Notes: generated from the sequence alone by a model not told the origin. Counted from the stretch's first letter, positions 26,886 through 35,615 are shown. The stretch is DNA of 64,000 bases from Paenibacillus sp. FSL W8-0426 (GCF_037969725.1 NZ_CP150203.1:946001-1010000); one strand, 5' to 3'. Made by a program: numbers and translations.

Positions 26886-27761
26886 ATGAAGGTGGAAGTA
26901 TATACATTAAATGCGTTTGCAAAAGGGGATCGTGGCGGGAACCCGGCTGGCGTGGTGTTGGATGCTGCTGCGCTGGATGCTGCCGAAATGCAGCTCATTG
27001 CAAAGGAAGTGGGTTTCTCGGAGACGGCTTTTATGGAAAAGTCTTCGGTTGCGGATTACAAAATCCGTTACTTCACGCCCACGAACGAGGTCGATCTGTG
27101 CGGACATGCCACGATTGCCGCATTTGGACTGCTGCACTCGCTGGGTTTGGCAGAGGCGGAAACCTCCTGCACCATAGAAACGAAAGCCGGAGTTTTGGAT
27201 GTCGATATCGGCGTCGATGGCCTCGTCTATTTGTCACAGGCTTTGCCGCAATTTTTTGAAAAGATATCCGCTGAGGAAATCGCCCCATCTTTGGGGGTGG
27301 ATGCCGACGATCTGGAAGCAGGGCTGCCCATCCAGATTGTTTCGACGGGGCTGCGGGACATTTTGATTCCGATTCGCAGCAGGACACTCTTGAATAAGGT
27401 GCAGCCGGATTTGGACGCCATAACCGCCATTAGCCAAAAATACGATGTGGTCGGCTATCATCTGTTCGCGTTGGATACTCCAGACGATGCAGTCGCGGAA
27501 TGCCGAAATTTTGCGCCGCTTTACGATATTCCCGAGGAGAGCGCGACAGGAACCTCCAACGGTGCACTGCTCAGCTATTTGTATAAATATGGTCAACGAT
27601 CTTTGCGGAAAGCGGAGGATGTCACCTTCAGGCAAGGGTATTCCATGGATTGTCCTTCCGAAATCAAGGCCGGATTGCGTCTGAGCCAGGATGGGGAGAT
27701 TAGTCAGGTTCGGGTTGGCGGTACCGTATCTGGCATCGTACGAAGGCATTTCATGGTATAA
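26886..27761 (+). CDS. PhzF-family isomerase-like protein
   Basis: This 291-residue protein of the phenazine-biosynthesis PhzF/diaminopimelate-epimerase fold starts at MKVEVYTLNAFAKGDRGGNPAGVVL after GGGAGAGGACGAGC. The catalytic Glu is in VGFSETAFM and other family motifs are YFTPTNEVDLCGHATIAAF and ESATGTSNGALLSYL. Most Firmicute members are not in phenazine operons and have unknown substrates; no phenazine genes are present here. It lies 55 bp behind the Cys-rich gene and ends with its own terminator. Confidence 0.9.
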   Translation: MKVEVYTLNAFAKGDRGGNPAGVVLDAAALDAAEMQLIAKEVGFSETAFMEKSSVADYKIRYFTPTNEVDLCGHATIAAFGLLHSLGLAEAETSCTIETKAGVLDVDIGVDGLVYLSQALPQFFEKISAEEIAPSLGVDADDLEAGLPIQIVSTGLRDILIPIRSRTLLNKVQPDLDAITAISQKYDVVGYHLFALDTPDDAVAECRNFAPLYDIPEESATGTSNGALLSYLYKYGQRSLRKAEDVTFRQGYSMDCPSEIKAGLRLSQDGEISQVRVGGTVSGIVRRHFMV

Positions 27762-27774
27762 GCGGAATGAAAAA

Positions 27775-27819
27775 GGCCTGCTTGCAGCCCGCGTAACATG
27801 GGTGCAAACAGGCTTTTTT
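27775..27819 (+). terminator. intrinsic terminator of the PhzF gene
   Basis: GGCCTGCTTGCA pairs imperfectly with TGCAAACAGGC, followed by TTTTTT. Confidence 0.8.
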
Positions 27820-27898
27820 GCTGCCGCAAGGAAGAGTTAAAGCGCAGCGGGTGAGCTTGGAATGTGCCCGATCCATTCGCTGACTTCCGCATTCCTTG

Positions 27899-28471
27899 TC
27901 ATGCTTTTCCCTCCATAGGGGTGGATTGACCGGCTTCCCACTCTTCGCGCAGCATACCCATCATCAGCCGGTCATATCGCTTGCCATCGCGGTATACGGC
28001 AGAACGAATGCGTCCCTCCAACTGAAAGCCGACCTTTTCGTATGCGCGGATGGCTCGTTCGTTGTACGCGATAACGTCCAGGCCGACCCGGTCCAGATTC
28101 ATTTCGTAGAAAGCGTATCGCAGCATCAGTTGCAGCGCTTCCGTGCCGTACCCTTTGCCGCGATGTTCCGCAAGCCCGATGCCGATTGCGAGCTGACCCG
28201 TACGATTGTTCCACTCGATGCCATGGATGACGACAAAACCGATCAGTCGATCGTCTTCCCGCGTGCGCAACCGGAAATACACTTCCCGGTGTTTGGTTTC
28301 GCCTTCATCCTCAAGTTGTTTTTCCGAGAAAGGGACAGCGAGGTCGGTGTCCACGTTCCGCAGGTATTCGGGATCTTCATTCCATTGCAGCATAACCTGC
28401 ACGTCTTCCGCGCGGGGAGCTGTCAATTTCAGGCGTTTGCCATAAAACAGATGCGGCGTTGTCAATGTCAT
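27899..28471 (-). CDS. GNAT acetyltransferase (RimJ/RimL type)
   Basis: This 190-residue protein has the Acetyltransf_3 layout: LTAPRAEDVQVMLQWNEDPEYLR at the start, RLIGFVVIHGIEWNNRTGQLAIGIG in the middle and the acetyl-CoA pyrophosphate loop HRGKGYGTEALQLML. The end is NERAIRAYEKVGFQLEGR. AAAGGAG precedes the ATG. It resembles SpeG/RimJ-like enzymes that acetylate amines or protein N-termini; the substrate is unknown. Only a short gap with a terminator separates it from the convergent PhzF gene. Confidence 0.85.
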   Translation of the reverse strand: MTLTTPHLFYGKRLKLTAPRAEDVQVMLQWNEDPEYLRNVDTDLAVPFSEKQLEDEGETKHREVYFRLRTREDDRLIGFVVIHGIEWNNRTGQLAIGIGLAEHRGKGYGTEALQLMLRYAFYEMNLDRVGLDVIAYNERAIRAYEKVGFQLEGRIRSAVYRDGKRYDRLMMGMLREEWEAGQSTPMEGKA

Positions 28472-28754
28472 GGGGTTCTCCTTTGAAATGGGGTTAGTAG
28501 TATGATTTCACCTCTGAACGACTGGCCGATATGTTAAACGTACGCAATAACCTCGCCCCTTTGCTGTGAGTTAGCTTCATCGTATTCGATCAGGGCGTAA
28601 CTGGCAATAGGAACCGATTGACGTCACAGATGAATCTTGTGATAAAACCTGACATGGTAGTAAAATAGGAGAAAGTTGAAATTTGAACATCCGCGTTTCC
28701 GGCAATGATTGCAGGATATTCGGGTGGTATCATACGTTGGCAGGAGTGGTCGGA

Positions 28755-29210
28755 TTGGAGATTCGGGTAGACGATTTAAGCGGAAATCAAGTTAAAGCAT
28801 TGATCGCGGAGCATTTGGCAGGCATGTTTGCCGATTCGCCGCCGGAAAGCGTGCATGCGCTGGATCTGGAAGGATTGAAAAGGCCGGAGGTAACGTTCTG
28901 GTGCGCATGGGAAGGCGAAGAACTGATGGGCTGCGGTGCGATGAAGGAGCTGGATTCGCAGCACGGCGAACTGAAATCGATGCGTACGGCAGCGGCGCAT
29001 TTGCGCAAAGGCGTGGCAAGGAACATCCTTGCCCACATTATCGAGGTGGCGAAAGAGCGGGGTTACAAGCGCCTCAGCCTGGAGACGGGATCGATGGATT
29101 CTTTCATTCCCGCACGGAAGCTGTATGAGGATTTCGGTTTCAGTTACTGCGGACCTTTCGCCGATTATGCGCCGGACCCGAACAGTGCCTTTATGACGAA
29201 AGAATTATAG
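28755..29210 (+). CDS. GNAT N-acetyltransferase
   Basis: The start is placed at TTG 28755 (LEIRVDDLSGNQVKALIAEHL), 7 nt after CAGGAGTGG; the longer frame from 28683 adds residues unlike the family. The 151-residue protein is YsnE-like, with CAWEGEELMGCGAMKEL, LKSMRTAAAHLRKGVARNILAHI as the CoA-binding loop, and RLSLETGSMDSFIPARKLYEDFGF. The substrate is unknown. Confidence 0.82.
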   Translation: MEIRVDDLSGNQVKALIAEHLAGMFADSPPESVHALDLEGLKRPEVTFWCAWEGEELMGCGAMKELDSQHGELKSMRTAAAHLRKGVARNILAHIIEVAKERGYKRLSLETGSMDSFIPARKLYEDFGFSYCGPFADYAPDPNSAFMTKEL

Positions 29211-29282
29211 ACGGAGATGGAATAGACCGATCCGGAATGTGTTAAAACAAAAACGAATAGGCATTAAATGCGAATAAATGGG

Positions 29283-29311
29283 AGCTTTGCAATAATGCAG
29301 GGCTTTTTTTC
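29283..29311 (+). terminator. intrinsic terminator of the GNAT gene
   Basis: AGCTTTGCA-ataa-TGCAGGGCT (G-U pairs in the stem) is followed by seven T. Confidence 0.7.
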
Positions 29312-29478
29312 ATCTTTCCAATCGATCCTCCTTGACGTCTCAATGTGGGTGGTTTTGGATATAAAAAACTTACGTGCTGAGTCATGAATAATCGGGTATA
29401 CTGGACATTATGTTGTTTAGCGCTTGAACGCCAAGAAGCTATGCAGACAGACGTTTTACTCGGGAGGACTTCAATTCA

Positions 29479-30834
29479 ATGGCTCAGACAGAAGGAACAT
29501 TGCAAAAAAAGCTTAAGGCAAGGCATATCAGCCTGATGGCCATGGGCGGCGTCATCGGAACGGGCATATTCAAAGGCAGCAGCGAAACGATCGGACTGGC
29601 CGGCCCCGGCGTCGTCATTACTTACATTTTCGCGGGATTGCTGTTGCTCGTGGTCATGGCCGCGATGGCCGAAATGGCCACCGTGTACAAAAACAAAAAC
29701 ATGAAAGACTTCATCCAGCAGGCCTTTGGCAGCAGGGTATCTTTCGTCATGGGATGGATGTATTGTTTCCTGTGGCTCTCCGTCTGCGTGATTGAGGTCA
29801 TCGCGGCAGGCAGCTTCCTGCAGTACTGGTTCCCGGGGGTGCCGCTGTGGGTGCTCAGCCTGTTGTGTGCCGCGTTCATAATATCGGTCAACTTGCTCAG
29901 CGTCGGTGTCTTCGGCGAATTCGAATTTTGGCTGGCAGGGATCAAAGTAGCGATGATCATCGTCTTTATCGTGCTTGGCGCGGGGTTGATCTTTGGCATC
30001 ATTCCGAGCGATAATACCCCCTATCTGCAAAATTATACCCAGTCCGGCGGCTTCCTGCCGAACGGCTGGTCATCGATTTTCTCGGCGCTGCTCGTAGTCA
30101 TGTTCTCTTACGGCGGTTCCGAACTGATCGGTATGACCTTGACCGAGACGGAAAATGCGGAGCGCGTGCTGCCCAAAGTGGTGGGCAACCTGATTCTGCG
30201 CATCATGCTGTTTTTCACCTTGCCGATCCTTATTATTTGCGGGCTCATTCCGTGGAATGAACTTGGACCGGAGAGCAGTCCGTTCGTGCAAGTGCTTGCG
30301 TCCACCGGGTTGCCGGGCGCGGCACACATCATGAACTTCATTCTGGTGACGGCGGTGCTGTCCGCGGCCAATTCCGGTATCTACGGAGCATCCCGTATGC
30401 TGCATTCCATGGCCGTCGGGGGAGAAGCGCCGAAGGCGTTGGCCCGCACGAATCGCAGCGGCAGCCCGATCAATACGCTGCTGTTTTGCGCGGTCATTTT
30501 GCTGGCAGGCTCCTTGCTCGGACTGTTCGCCCAGGACCAGTTGTTCCGCGTGCTGCTGGCGGTGCCGGGCTTCGTCGTCATCCTGGTCTGGATCTGCATC
30601 GCGGCATCGCAGTTGAAGCTGCGCAAGCAATATCCCGTGCAGCCGACCTTCAAGCTGTGGGGATTCCCTTACATTACGGGAGCGGTGGTGCTGTGCCTTG
30701 GCGTGATCGCCATTATGTTTATTTTCGATGAGGGAAACCGGTTCAGCATCAGCATTTGTCTTGCGGTGTTGGCGGTACTGATCCTCTGGTCACTCTTACG
30801 TTTTCGGAAAACGAAGGGACGGCAAGCGGCGTAA
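29479..30834 (+). CDS. amino-acid permease (APC superfamily)
   Basis: This 451-residue transporter has 12 hydrophobic segments. The first helix contains the substrate-binding GVIGTGIFKGSSETIGLAGPG, typical of the amino-acid transporter (AAT) family, and helix 6 carries FSYGGSELIGMTLTETENAE. CGGGAGGACTT precedes the ATG. It imports an amino acid by proton symport; the substrate cannot be predicted with confidence. It is a monocistronic unit ended by a hairpin at 30874. Confidence 0.88.
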   Translation: MAQTEGTLQKKLKARHISLMAMGGVIGTGIFKGSSETIGLAGPGVVITYIFAGLLLLVVMAAMAEMATVYKNKNMKDFIQQAFGSRVSFVMGWMYCFLWLSVCVIEVIAAGSFLQYWFPGVPLWVLSLLCAAFIISVNLLSVGVFGEFEFWLAGIKVAMIIVFIVLGAGLIFGIIPSDNTPYLQNYTQSGGFLPNGWSSIFSALLVVMFSYGGSELIGMTLTETENAERVLPKVVGNLILRIMLFFTLPILIICGLIPWNELGPESSPFVQVLASTGLPGAAHIMNFILVTAVLSAANSGIYGASRMLHSMAVGGEAPKALARTNRSGSPINTLLFCAVILLAGSLLGLFAQDQLFRVLLAVPGFVVILVWICIAASQLKLRKQYPVQPTFKLWGFPYITGAVVLCLGVIAIMFIFDEGNRFSISICLAVLAVLILWSLLRFRKTKGRQAA

Positions 30835-30873
30835 GCAGCGAGCTGCAATCGTTGTATGGAAAGACAAGAGGTA

Positions 30874-30912
30874 GGCATTCTGACTTGGCGTCAGGGTGCC
30901 TTTTTGTTTTTT
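30874..30912 (+). terminator. intrinsic terminator of the permease gene
   Basis: GGCATTCTGAC pairs with GTCAGGGTGCC, followed by a long T-rich tract. Confidence 0.85.
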
Positions 30913-30991
30913 TGCGTGTAATGACAGTGTAGAATAGAGAGGATTAAGAGAACGTGAATGCACAATGAAAGGAAGGGAATGGGGAAAACTG

Positions 30992-31717
30992 ATGAAAGCC
31001 ATGGAGAAAATATTGCCGGATCAATGGACGGAGGAAACGTTCGATCAGATCCAGTTGGAATTGGTTCGCCACATTGAATTGGAAAATCGACTGGAGCAAG
31101 AGAACATTCATCTTGTCGCTGGCGTTGATCTTGCATATTGGGAGAGCGCAGGAACCACGCATGCCGTATGCTGCATCTGTGTCGTGGATGTTCGAACGCA
31201 TGCCGTGCTGGAGGTGCAATCGCTGCGGGACGAGATCAAGGTGCCTTATATTCCGGGGTATTTGTCGTTCAGGGAGCTGCCGCTGATCATGGACACCTTC
31301 AAGCAGTTGGAGCACGATCCGGACATCGTCATGTTCGACGGCAACGGATTCCTGCACCCGCGGAATATGGGCATTGCCACGCATGCCTCCTTTTATATGA
31401 ACAAACCTACGATTGGCGTTGCAAAGAGTTATCTGAAAATCGGCGACACGGACTATGTAATGCCCGCGGATAAGGCGGGAGCTTACACGGATATCGTCGT
31501 TGATGGCAGAGTATACGGGCGCACGCTGCGCACGCACCAGAACGTCAAGCCCGTGTTCGTGTCCTGCGGGAACTGGATCGATCTCGATACGGCCACCGGC
31601 ATGGTGCTGGGGCTGGTCAATAAAGAGAGCCGATTGCCGATCCCTGTACGGCTGGCCGATTTGGAAACGAAGAAGTGCAGGGCTGCCGTTATGCGAGAGT
31701 CGGAGGCAGCAGAGTGA
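30992..31717 (+). CDS. nfi: endonuclease V (deoxyinosine 3' endonuclease)
   Basis: This 241-residue repair nuclease nicks DNA one base 3' of deoxyinosine. Catalytic-site motifs are AGVDLAYWE with the metal-binding Asp, VPYIPGYLSFRELPLI, FDGNGFLHPRNMGIATHAS, and IGVAKSYL. ATG 30992 is preferred (GGGG 7 nt upstream); ATG 30965 would add 9 residues without a ribosome binding site. A dispersed repeat element follows 70 bp after the stop. Confidence 0.9.
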   Translation: MKAMEKILPDQWTEETFDQIQLELVRHIELENRLEQENIHLVAGVDLAYWESAGTTHAVCCICVVDVRTHAVLEVQSLRDEIKVPYIPGYLSFRELPLIMDTFKQLEHDPDIVMFDGNGFLHPRNMGIATHASFYMNKPTIGVAKSYLKIGDTDYVMPADKAGAYTDIVVDGRVYGRTLRTHQNVKPVFVSCGNWIDLDTATGMVLGLVNKESRLPIPVRLADLETKKCRAAVMRESEAAE

Positions 31718-31786
31718 GCAGCAGGCATGAAGCGACTGTAGGTGAAAACTGACGCTGATCGTTTGATATGATCGCCCTGTGGAACT

Positions 31787-31971
31787 CTGACGAACATGAC
31801 ACACCTTATATAGTGTGTTTTGCCGTGTTGAATTTTCTAACGAACATCATCAGTCTTATTTGCGCGTTAGTGGTTAATATCTTTGCTTTGGAGATGAGAT
31901 AACGTGTCTCAGGTTCGTTACATTTTCAATGGTACTAATTTGTGGCTCATAGTGCGTCTGATGTTCGTTAG
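31787..31971. repeat. 185-bp dispersed inverted element, copy 2
   Basis: Direct units begin GAACAT at 31792 and 31842, and inverted units have GTTCGTTA following GGTTC (31912) and TGTTC (31962). The spacings are again 50, 70 and 50 bp. It lies between the endonuclease V gene and the AT-rich toxin locus. Confidence 0.8.
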
Positions 31972-32229
31972 AATTAAAAGTGAATAGAATAAGAGTATGA
32001 GAGATACATAAAATAGGAAAATCGCTAAACAACTTTGTGTCCGCGCTACAGTGTTTTTGGCTGAGGAACTGAGGGGTAATACGAACTACGAAGTACGAAC
32101 TAGATAAATAAACCAACAGCCTCTACAAAATCATCTGTGTTCACTTTAAAATAATTGGCATATGTAAATTAGAATCGTAGAGTATCCTAACAATTCATCA
32201 TTCATATAACAACGAAGTATAAATTCAGA

Positions 32230-32322
32230 ATGAGGTACTACATAACGACGATAAAAGTAACACCTGAACATTTGTTATCTGTTTCAAAACAGTTTGCAGC
32301 AGCCCAAGGTCAGATTTTTTAG
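32230..32322 (+). pseudogene. N-terminal WXG100 helix of the toxin, cut off by TAG
   Basis: Thirty codons from ATG 32230 read IKVTPEHLLSVSKQFAAAQG and end QIF-TAG, after which ATG 32323 continues in the same frame with NSSLKQRLFEIERQWNG. Together they form the usual two-helix WXG100 hairpin. A CAG to TAG change would explain the break. Neither ATG has a good ribosome binding site. Confidence 0.6.
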
Positions 32323-33519
32323 ATGAACAGCAGCTTGAAACAACGGTTATTTGAAATTGAAAGGCAGTGGAACGGTAGCGCGAAGGAAAGATTTTATGTT
32401 GATTTTGTAGTTGCACAGAGGGTAATGGATAACTTCACTTCATTAACCCTATCGATTGCAAAAGAACTAGAAGGACATGCTGAGAAATTCAGATTGGCAG
32501 ATCAGCAAGCGACACGATCTTATGACCCGAAGTGTGCGCCACCGCCGCCGGATGAGTGCAGGGCTCCTGAAGTGGATACTCGTAATGTATTTCAAAAATC
32601 GACTGACAGTTTGGCAGAGTTGGGTCGTACCTTTTTGCAATCTGCGGACGATCGATATCAAAAACGTTATGATAGTGTAGGTGGATTTCTGGATTACTGG
32701 ACGTTCGGTATTCCGAGTGGTCTGGTTCAGGGATATGTAGACCGAGCAGATAAAGCTTTCAATTCTCCCAATGATACAGCCAATTGGCTTACATTCGGTA
32801 TTCATGGCACAATCCGGGAGGCTACCTTTCCAACCAATGCCTGGTCTAGTGAGCACTGGGCTAATATGATAGGTATGGGAGGGATGTTGGTTGGAACCGG
32901 ATATGCCTCTTCTTTAATTAAGCCGCATAATCTGCTAACTTCATCAGGAGGCGGCGTAAAAATAAAAGCCTTCAATCGTCCACCAGGTAAAGGACAAATG
33001 TTTAATGGATTTCAAGATCAACGTCTTCGAGTAATGGATAATATCGTCGATAGTAAGATGGTGAGGAAATCATCCAATGTGAAAATTTATTTGGAAAATG
33101 AAAGACTACTCTCAAAAAGTATTCATGAACATAAATTGAATATGAGCACAATTGTTGATAACGCAGGTAATTTCAATCTTGCTGAAGGAGTGCTAAATGG
33201 TGGGAGAATTAATGAAAGTTATTTGAAAGGATTGGTTCCTCCCGAAGGTGTTAATAAATTCAAGCCCGACCCTGGAATCATAGAGGAAGGATTTAAGTAT
33301 AATTTTCTTTACGAGAATAAGAAGATAGAAATAAAATGGCATTCACCACAGCAAAATTTACAAGGTATATTGACGGAAGAAGAGCTTTTAACAAGTAATT
33401 CATATAATGGATGGACTGCACAAATTAAGATTGGCAAAAAGTACTTAGGCACAGATGGTAATCTATATAGAAACAATCAGCAAAATATAACTCATATACC
33501 TGTTAATATTGGAGGATAA
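32323..33519 (+). CDS. WXG100-type polymorphic toxin (T7SS effector), N-terminally interrupted
   Basis: The 398-residue frame begins with the second half of a WXG100 domain (WNG in IERQWNGSAKERFY). A central pre-toxin segment (about 110-190) has the pattern YWTFGIPSGLVQGYVDR and NWLTFGIHGTIREA, with AWSSEHW further on, as found in Firmicute type VII effectors. The variable C-terminus (about 260-398) ends WTAQIKIGKKYLGTDGNLYRN and HIPVNIGG and carries IKWHSP, tentatively an Ntox30-like toxin domain. The gene is markedly AT-rich compared with its neighbours, consistent with acquisition. It is coupled to the next gene, the presumed immunity gene. The start is uncertain because of the TAG at 32320. 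Confidence 0.7.
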   Translation: MNSSLKQRLFEIERQWNGSAKERFYVDFVVAQRVMDNFTSLTLSIAKELEGHAEKFRLADQQATRSYDPKCAPPPPDECRAPEVDTRNVFQKSTDSLAELGRTFLQSADDRYQKRYDSVGGFLDYWTFGIPSGLVQGYVDRADKAFNSPNDTANWLTFGIHGTIREATFPTNAWSSEHWANMIGMGGMLVGTGYASSLIKPHNLLTSSGGGVKIKAFNRPPGKGQMFNGFQDQRLRVMDNIVDSKMVRKSSNVKIYLENERLLSKSIHEHKLNMSTIVDNAGNFNLAEGVLNGGRINESYLKGLVPPEGVNKFKPDPGIIEEGFKYNFLYENKKIEIKWHSPQQNLQGILTEEELLTSNSYNGWTAQIKIGKKYLGTDGNLYRNNQQNITHIPVNIGG

Positions 33520-33521
33520 GT

Positions 33522-33929
33522 ATGAAACTTTCGGATTTTAAAAATTTACCTGATGTAATGTCCAAAGAAGATTTAAACAAACACTTTGAAGCTTACTTGG
33601 ATTTGGTTGAAAACGTAGAGAAATTGGACAGCATAGACGTTTTAGAAACCTTATCAGAATTAGCTGATAGAAAGGTTTATACCCACGAATTATTGGAATT
33701 TAATCTACGATCAAGAGTAGATCATATTGTGCAAAAACTGTGGGATGTTTCATCTGCTGAGCTAGTTGATTATTATACTTATGTAGTTGTAAATCTGAAT
33801 CTGGCAAAAAGTTATGAGTTAATGAAATCAGCGTTGAATATGGATTTGGACAAGCAAGTTAGGGAAATCATTGAAGAAACCATCGATGAAGTTGGAGCGG
33901 ACATAGATATTCCTTATAAATCGAACTGA
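33522..33929 (+). CDS. putative immunity protein for the upstream toxin
   Basis: This 135-residue acidic, helical cytoplasmic protein starts 2 nt after the toxin stop, with GGAGG embedded in the toxin's last codons, so the two are translationally coupled. It has no signal peptide, membrane segment or recognised family. Position, small size, acidity and AT-richness match polymorphic-toxin immunity genes. The role is inferred from context only. Confidence 0.6.
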   Translation: MKLSDFKNLPDVMSKEDLNKHFEAYLDLVENVEKLDSIDVLETLSELADRKVYTHELLEFNLRSRVDHIVQKLWDVSSAELVDYYTYVVVNLNLAKSYELMKSALNMDLDKQVREIIEETIDEVGADIDIPYKSN

Positions 33930-33940
33930 GTCATAAGCAA

Positions 33941-34018
33941 ATGTCAACTATACAGTCCTATGCAACCTTTGAGGTAGAAAGCAAAGAAGACGTACAACGG
34001 ATTATTAACAAGAACTAA
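33941..34018 (+). CDS. possible 25-aa ORF or gene remnant
   Basis: It encodes MSTIQSYATFEVESKEDVQR and five further residues. There is no good ribosome binding site. It may be the leftover end of an additional immunity gene. Confidence 0.2.
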   Translation: MSTIQSYATFEVESKEDVQRIINKN

Positions 34019-34083
34019 AAATAACGACATTACTCAGAAGGCTTATTTACCTTGATCATTCCATTTAAAGGAGGAGGACTAAC

Positions 34084-34284
34084 ATGAGTGACAAGCTAAC
34101 CATAATTAGCGACAGATTTCGTAAAGGAAAAACTGAGATTGAGGTAGAGGGACTTACTGTTGTGATCGATGGGACTATAAAACAAGTTTTTGATAAGATA
34201 AAAGTAGAAAAGGAATATGACAATTACACCGATATTCTTAGAGATGCGCTCATGCTTGGCCTAAATTCAATCATTAAAAAATGA
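34084..34284 (+). CDS. hypothetical 66-aa protein in the toxin locus
   Basis: AAGGAGGAGG precedes the ATG, so translation is likely. The N-terminal half is beta-rich (KTEIEVEGLTVVIDGT) and the C-terminus (EYDNYTDILRDALMLGLNSI) has a spacing reminiscent of ribbon-helix-helix DNA-binding antitoxins. The family is not identified. It lies behind the toxin/immunity pair, shares their low GC and is closed by a terminator. Confidence 0.6.
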   Translation: MSDKLTIISDRFRKGKTEIEVEGLTVVIDGTIKQVFDKIKVEKEYDNYTDILRDALMLGLNSIIKK

Positions 34285-34288
34285 ACAG

Positions 34289-34319
34289 ACTCTAACGCTT
34301 TTGGCGTTGGAGTTTTTTT
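34289..34319 (+). terminator. intrinsic terminator of the toxin locus
   Basis: ACTCTAACGC pairs with GCGTTGGAGT, followed by seven T. Confidence 0.88.
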
Positions 34320-34543
34320 GCCTAATGAGCCTGAATCGTCTATGGTGGTGTCGGATGCGGCAACGACTGCACTTGCGACCGCTGAGTCCGGCAAACATAG
34401 CATGAACCTTATGAAGAAACAGATGGAAAATATCTCGGATGTGTCGGATGGAGTAGTCTGCTGCTGTGGTGGCGCAAACCTCAGACATGCTGGAGCAGCA
34501 GACGAACGAGATGAGCGAAGCTGTGAGAAAAGTGAAGGTATAA
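34320..34543 (+). pseudogene. decayed C-terminus of a methyl-accepting chemotaxis protein
   Basis: One frame reads VSDAATTALATAESGKHSMN and continues to SDVSDG. After a frameshift near 34455-34462 another frame continues AAVVAQTSDMLEQQTNEMSE and ends EAVRKVKV at TAA 34541. These are the heptad-repeat signalling helices and tail of an MCP. No upstream part of the receptor remains and there is no start signal, so this is a relic, apparently truncated by insertion of the toxin locus. Confidence 0.6.
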
Positions 34544-34566
34544 CAAGGAGCTTTGTGTTCGCATGA

Positions 34567-35472
34567 TTACAGATGATCCAGCTCGATGGCCTGTCTGAAA
34601 CGCCGGGCGAATCGTTCTGCGGCAGCGGCGACCTCTTTGGATTCCGTCTGCACGAAGCCGATTTGCATCTTGGGCTGTTCGATCTCGGCAATCTCGACCA
34701 TTTTGACCAAACCTTCTTTCCACAGCGGATGCTGGTAAAAGGAGTAGTCGTGGCCGATTGTAGCCGCGATATTGTTTTTTAACACGGTACTGATGGCTTC
34801 GGAGTTATTGGTTTTGAACAGGATGGACAGTGGCCCGTAATCATACGTGAACTCCCGGAGAAAATCCTCGATGAAGCCATCCCGGTACAGGGCGAGTTTA
34901 TGTTCTTTCAACTGGTCAGGCGTAACGCGCGACTGTTTGGCCAATTCGGACAGATGATGGGTGCATACGACGAGCTTGCCGGAATACATGGGCGTGAAAT
35001 GCAGACCGTCGAATTCCCGCAGCTGCTTGGTGTAGATCGCGATAAAGCCCAGATGGGTTTTATTGTTGCGGATATCCTCAATGATCTCCATCGACCCTTT
35101 TTCTTCAATGGCAATGCTTAGCTGCGAATGCTCCCGCTTCATCTCTGCAGCAGACTGGACAAGATAAGGCATGACACTGGGGAAAGTAGCCACATGAAGC
35201 TCTCCGGTCAGGCAGGACGATTCGGCGTTCAGCGATTTCAATTCATCGATTCGTTGCAAAATGTCTAACGCTTTGGCAATAAATTGTTTGCCTTCAGGCG
35301 TGGGGTGGGTACCTTGTCTGGAGCGTTCGAACAGGGTCATCCCCAGTTCTTTCTCCAGTCGATGAACGGATTGGCTAATCGCGGATTGCGTGACATGAAG
35401 ATGCTCCGAGGCAGCGGAGAACGATTGGGTTTTGGCGATTTCGACGACATATTCAAGCTGTTCCAGATTCAT
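34567..35472 (-). CDS. LysR-family regulator, likely of butanediol dehydrogenase
   Basis: The start at 35472 (MNLEQLEYVVEIAK) follows GGAGATGAGATC; the ORF extends 14 codons upstream without family similarity. The HTH (FSAASEHLHVTQSAISQSVHRLEKELG) is followed by a LysR effector-binding domain (TGELHVATFPSVMPYLVQSA). It is of the CidR/AlsR-like group by general resemblance. The butanediol dehydrogenase gene is divergent 143 bp away, with a palindrome between the two starts. Confidence 0.85.
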   Translation of the reverse strand: MNLEQLEYVVEIAKTQSFSAASEHLHVTQSAISQSVHRLEKELGMTLFERSRQGTHPTPEGKQFIAKALDILQRIDELKSLNAESSCLTGELHVATFPSVMPYLVQSAAEMKREHSQLSIAIEEKGSMEIIEDIRNNKTHLGFIAIYTKQLREFDGLHFTPMYSGKLVVCTHHLSELAKQSRVTPDQLKEHKLALYRDGFIEDFLREFTYDYGPLSILFKTNNSEAISTVLKNNIAATIGHDYSFYQHPLWKEGLVKMVEIAEIEQPKMQIGFVQTESKEVAAAAERFARRFRQAIELDHL

Positions 35473-35502
35473 GATCTCATCTCCGTTTAGTATTAATACA
35501 AC

Positions 35503-35516
35503 TAATGTTAACATTA
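35503..35516. promoter_or_regulatory. candidate LysR operator palindrome
   Basis: TAATGTTAACATTA is a perfect 14-bp palindrome, flanked by a further TATTAAT / ATTAATA pair. It lies in the divergent gap between the LysR gene and the butanediol dehydrogenase gene. Confidence 0.55.
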
Positions 35517-35615
35517 ATATCTATAAATATGAATAATACATGAACAGAGATATAATGAATAGACAAGCAGGACCTTCTTTTATTATAGACAACGTAGACA
35601 AAGGGGATGAACGTG

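Noticed and set aside
30944..31804. 286-codon antisense frame opposite endonuclease V
   Set aside because: Shadow frame without motifs.
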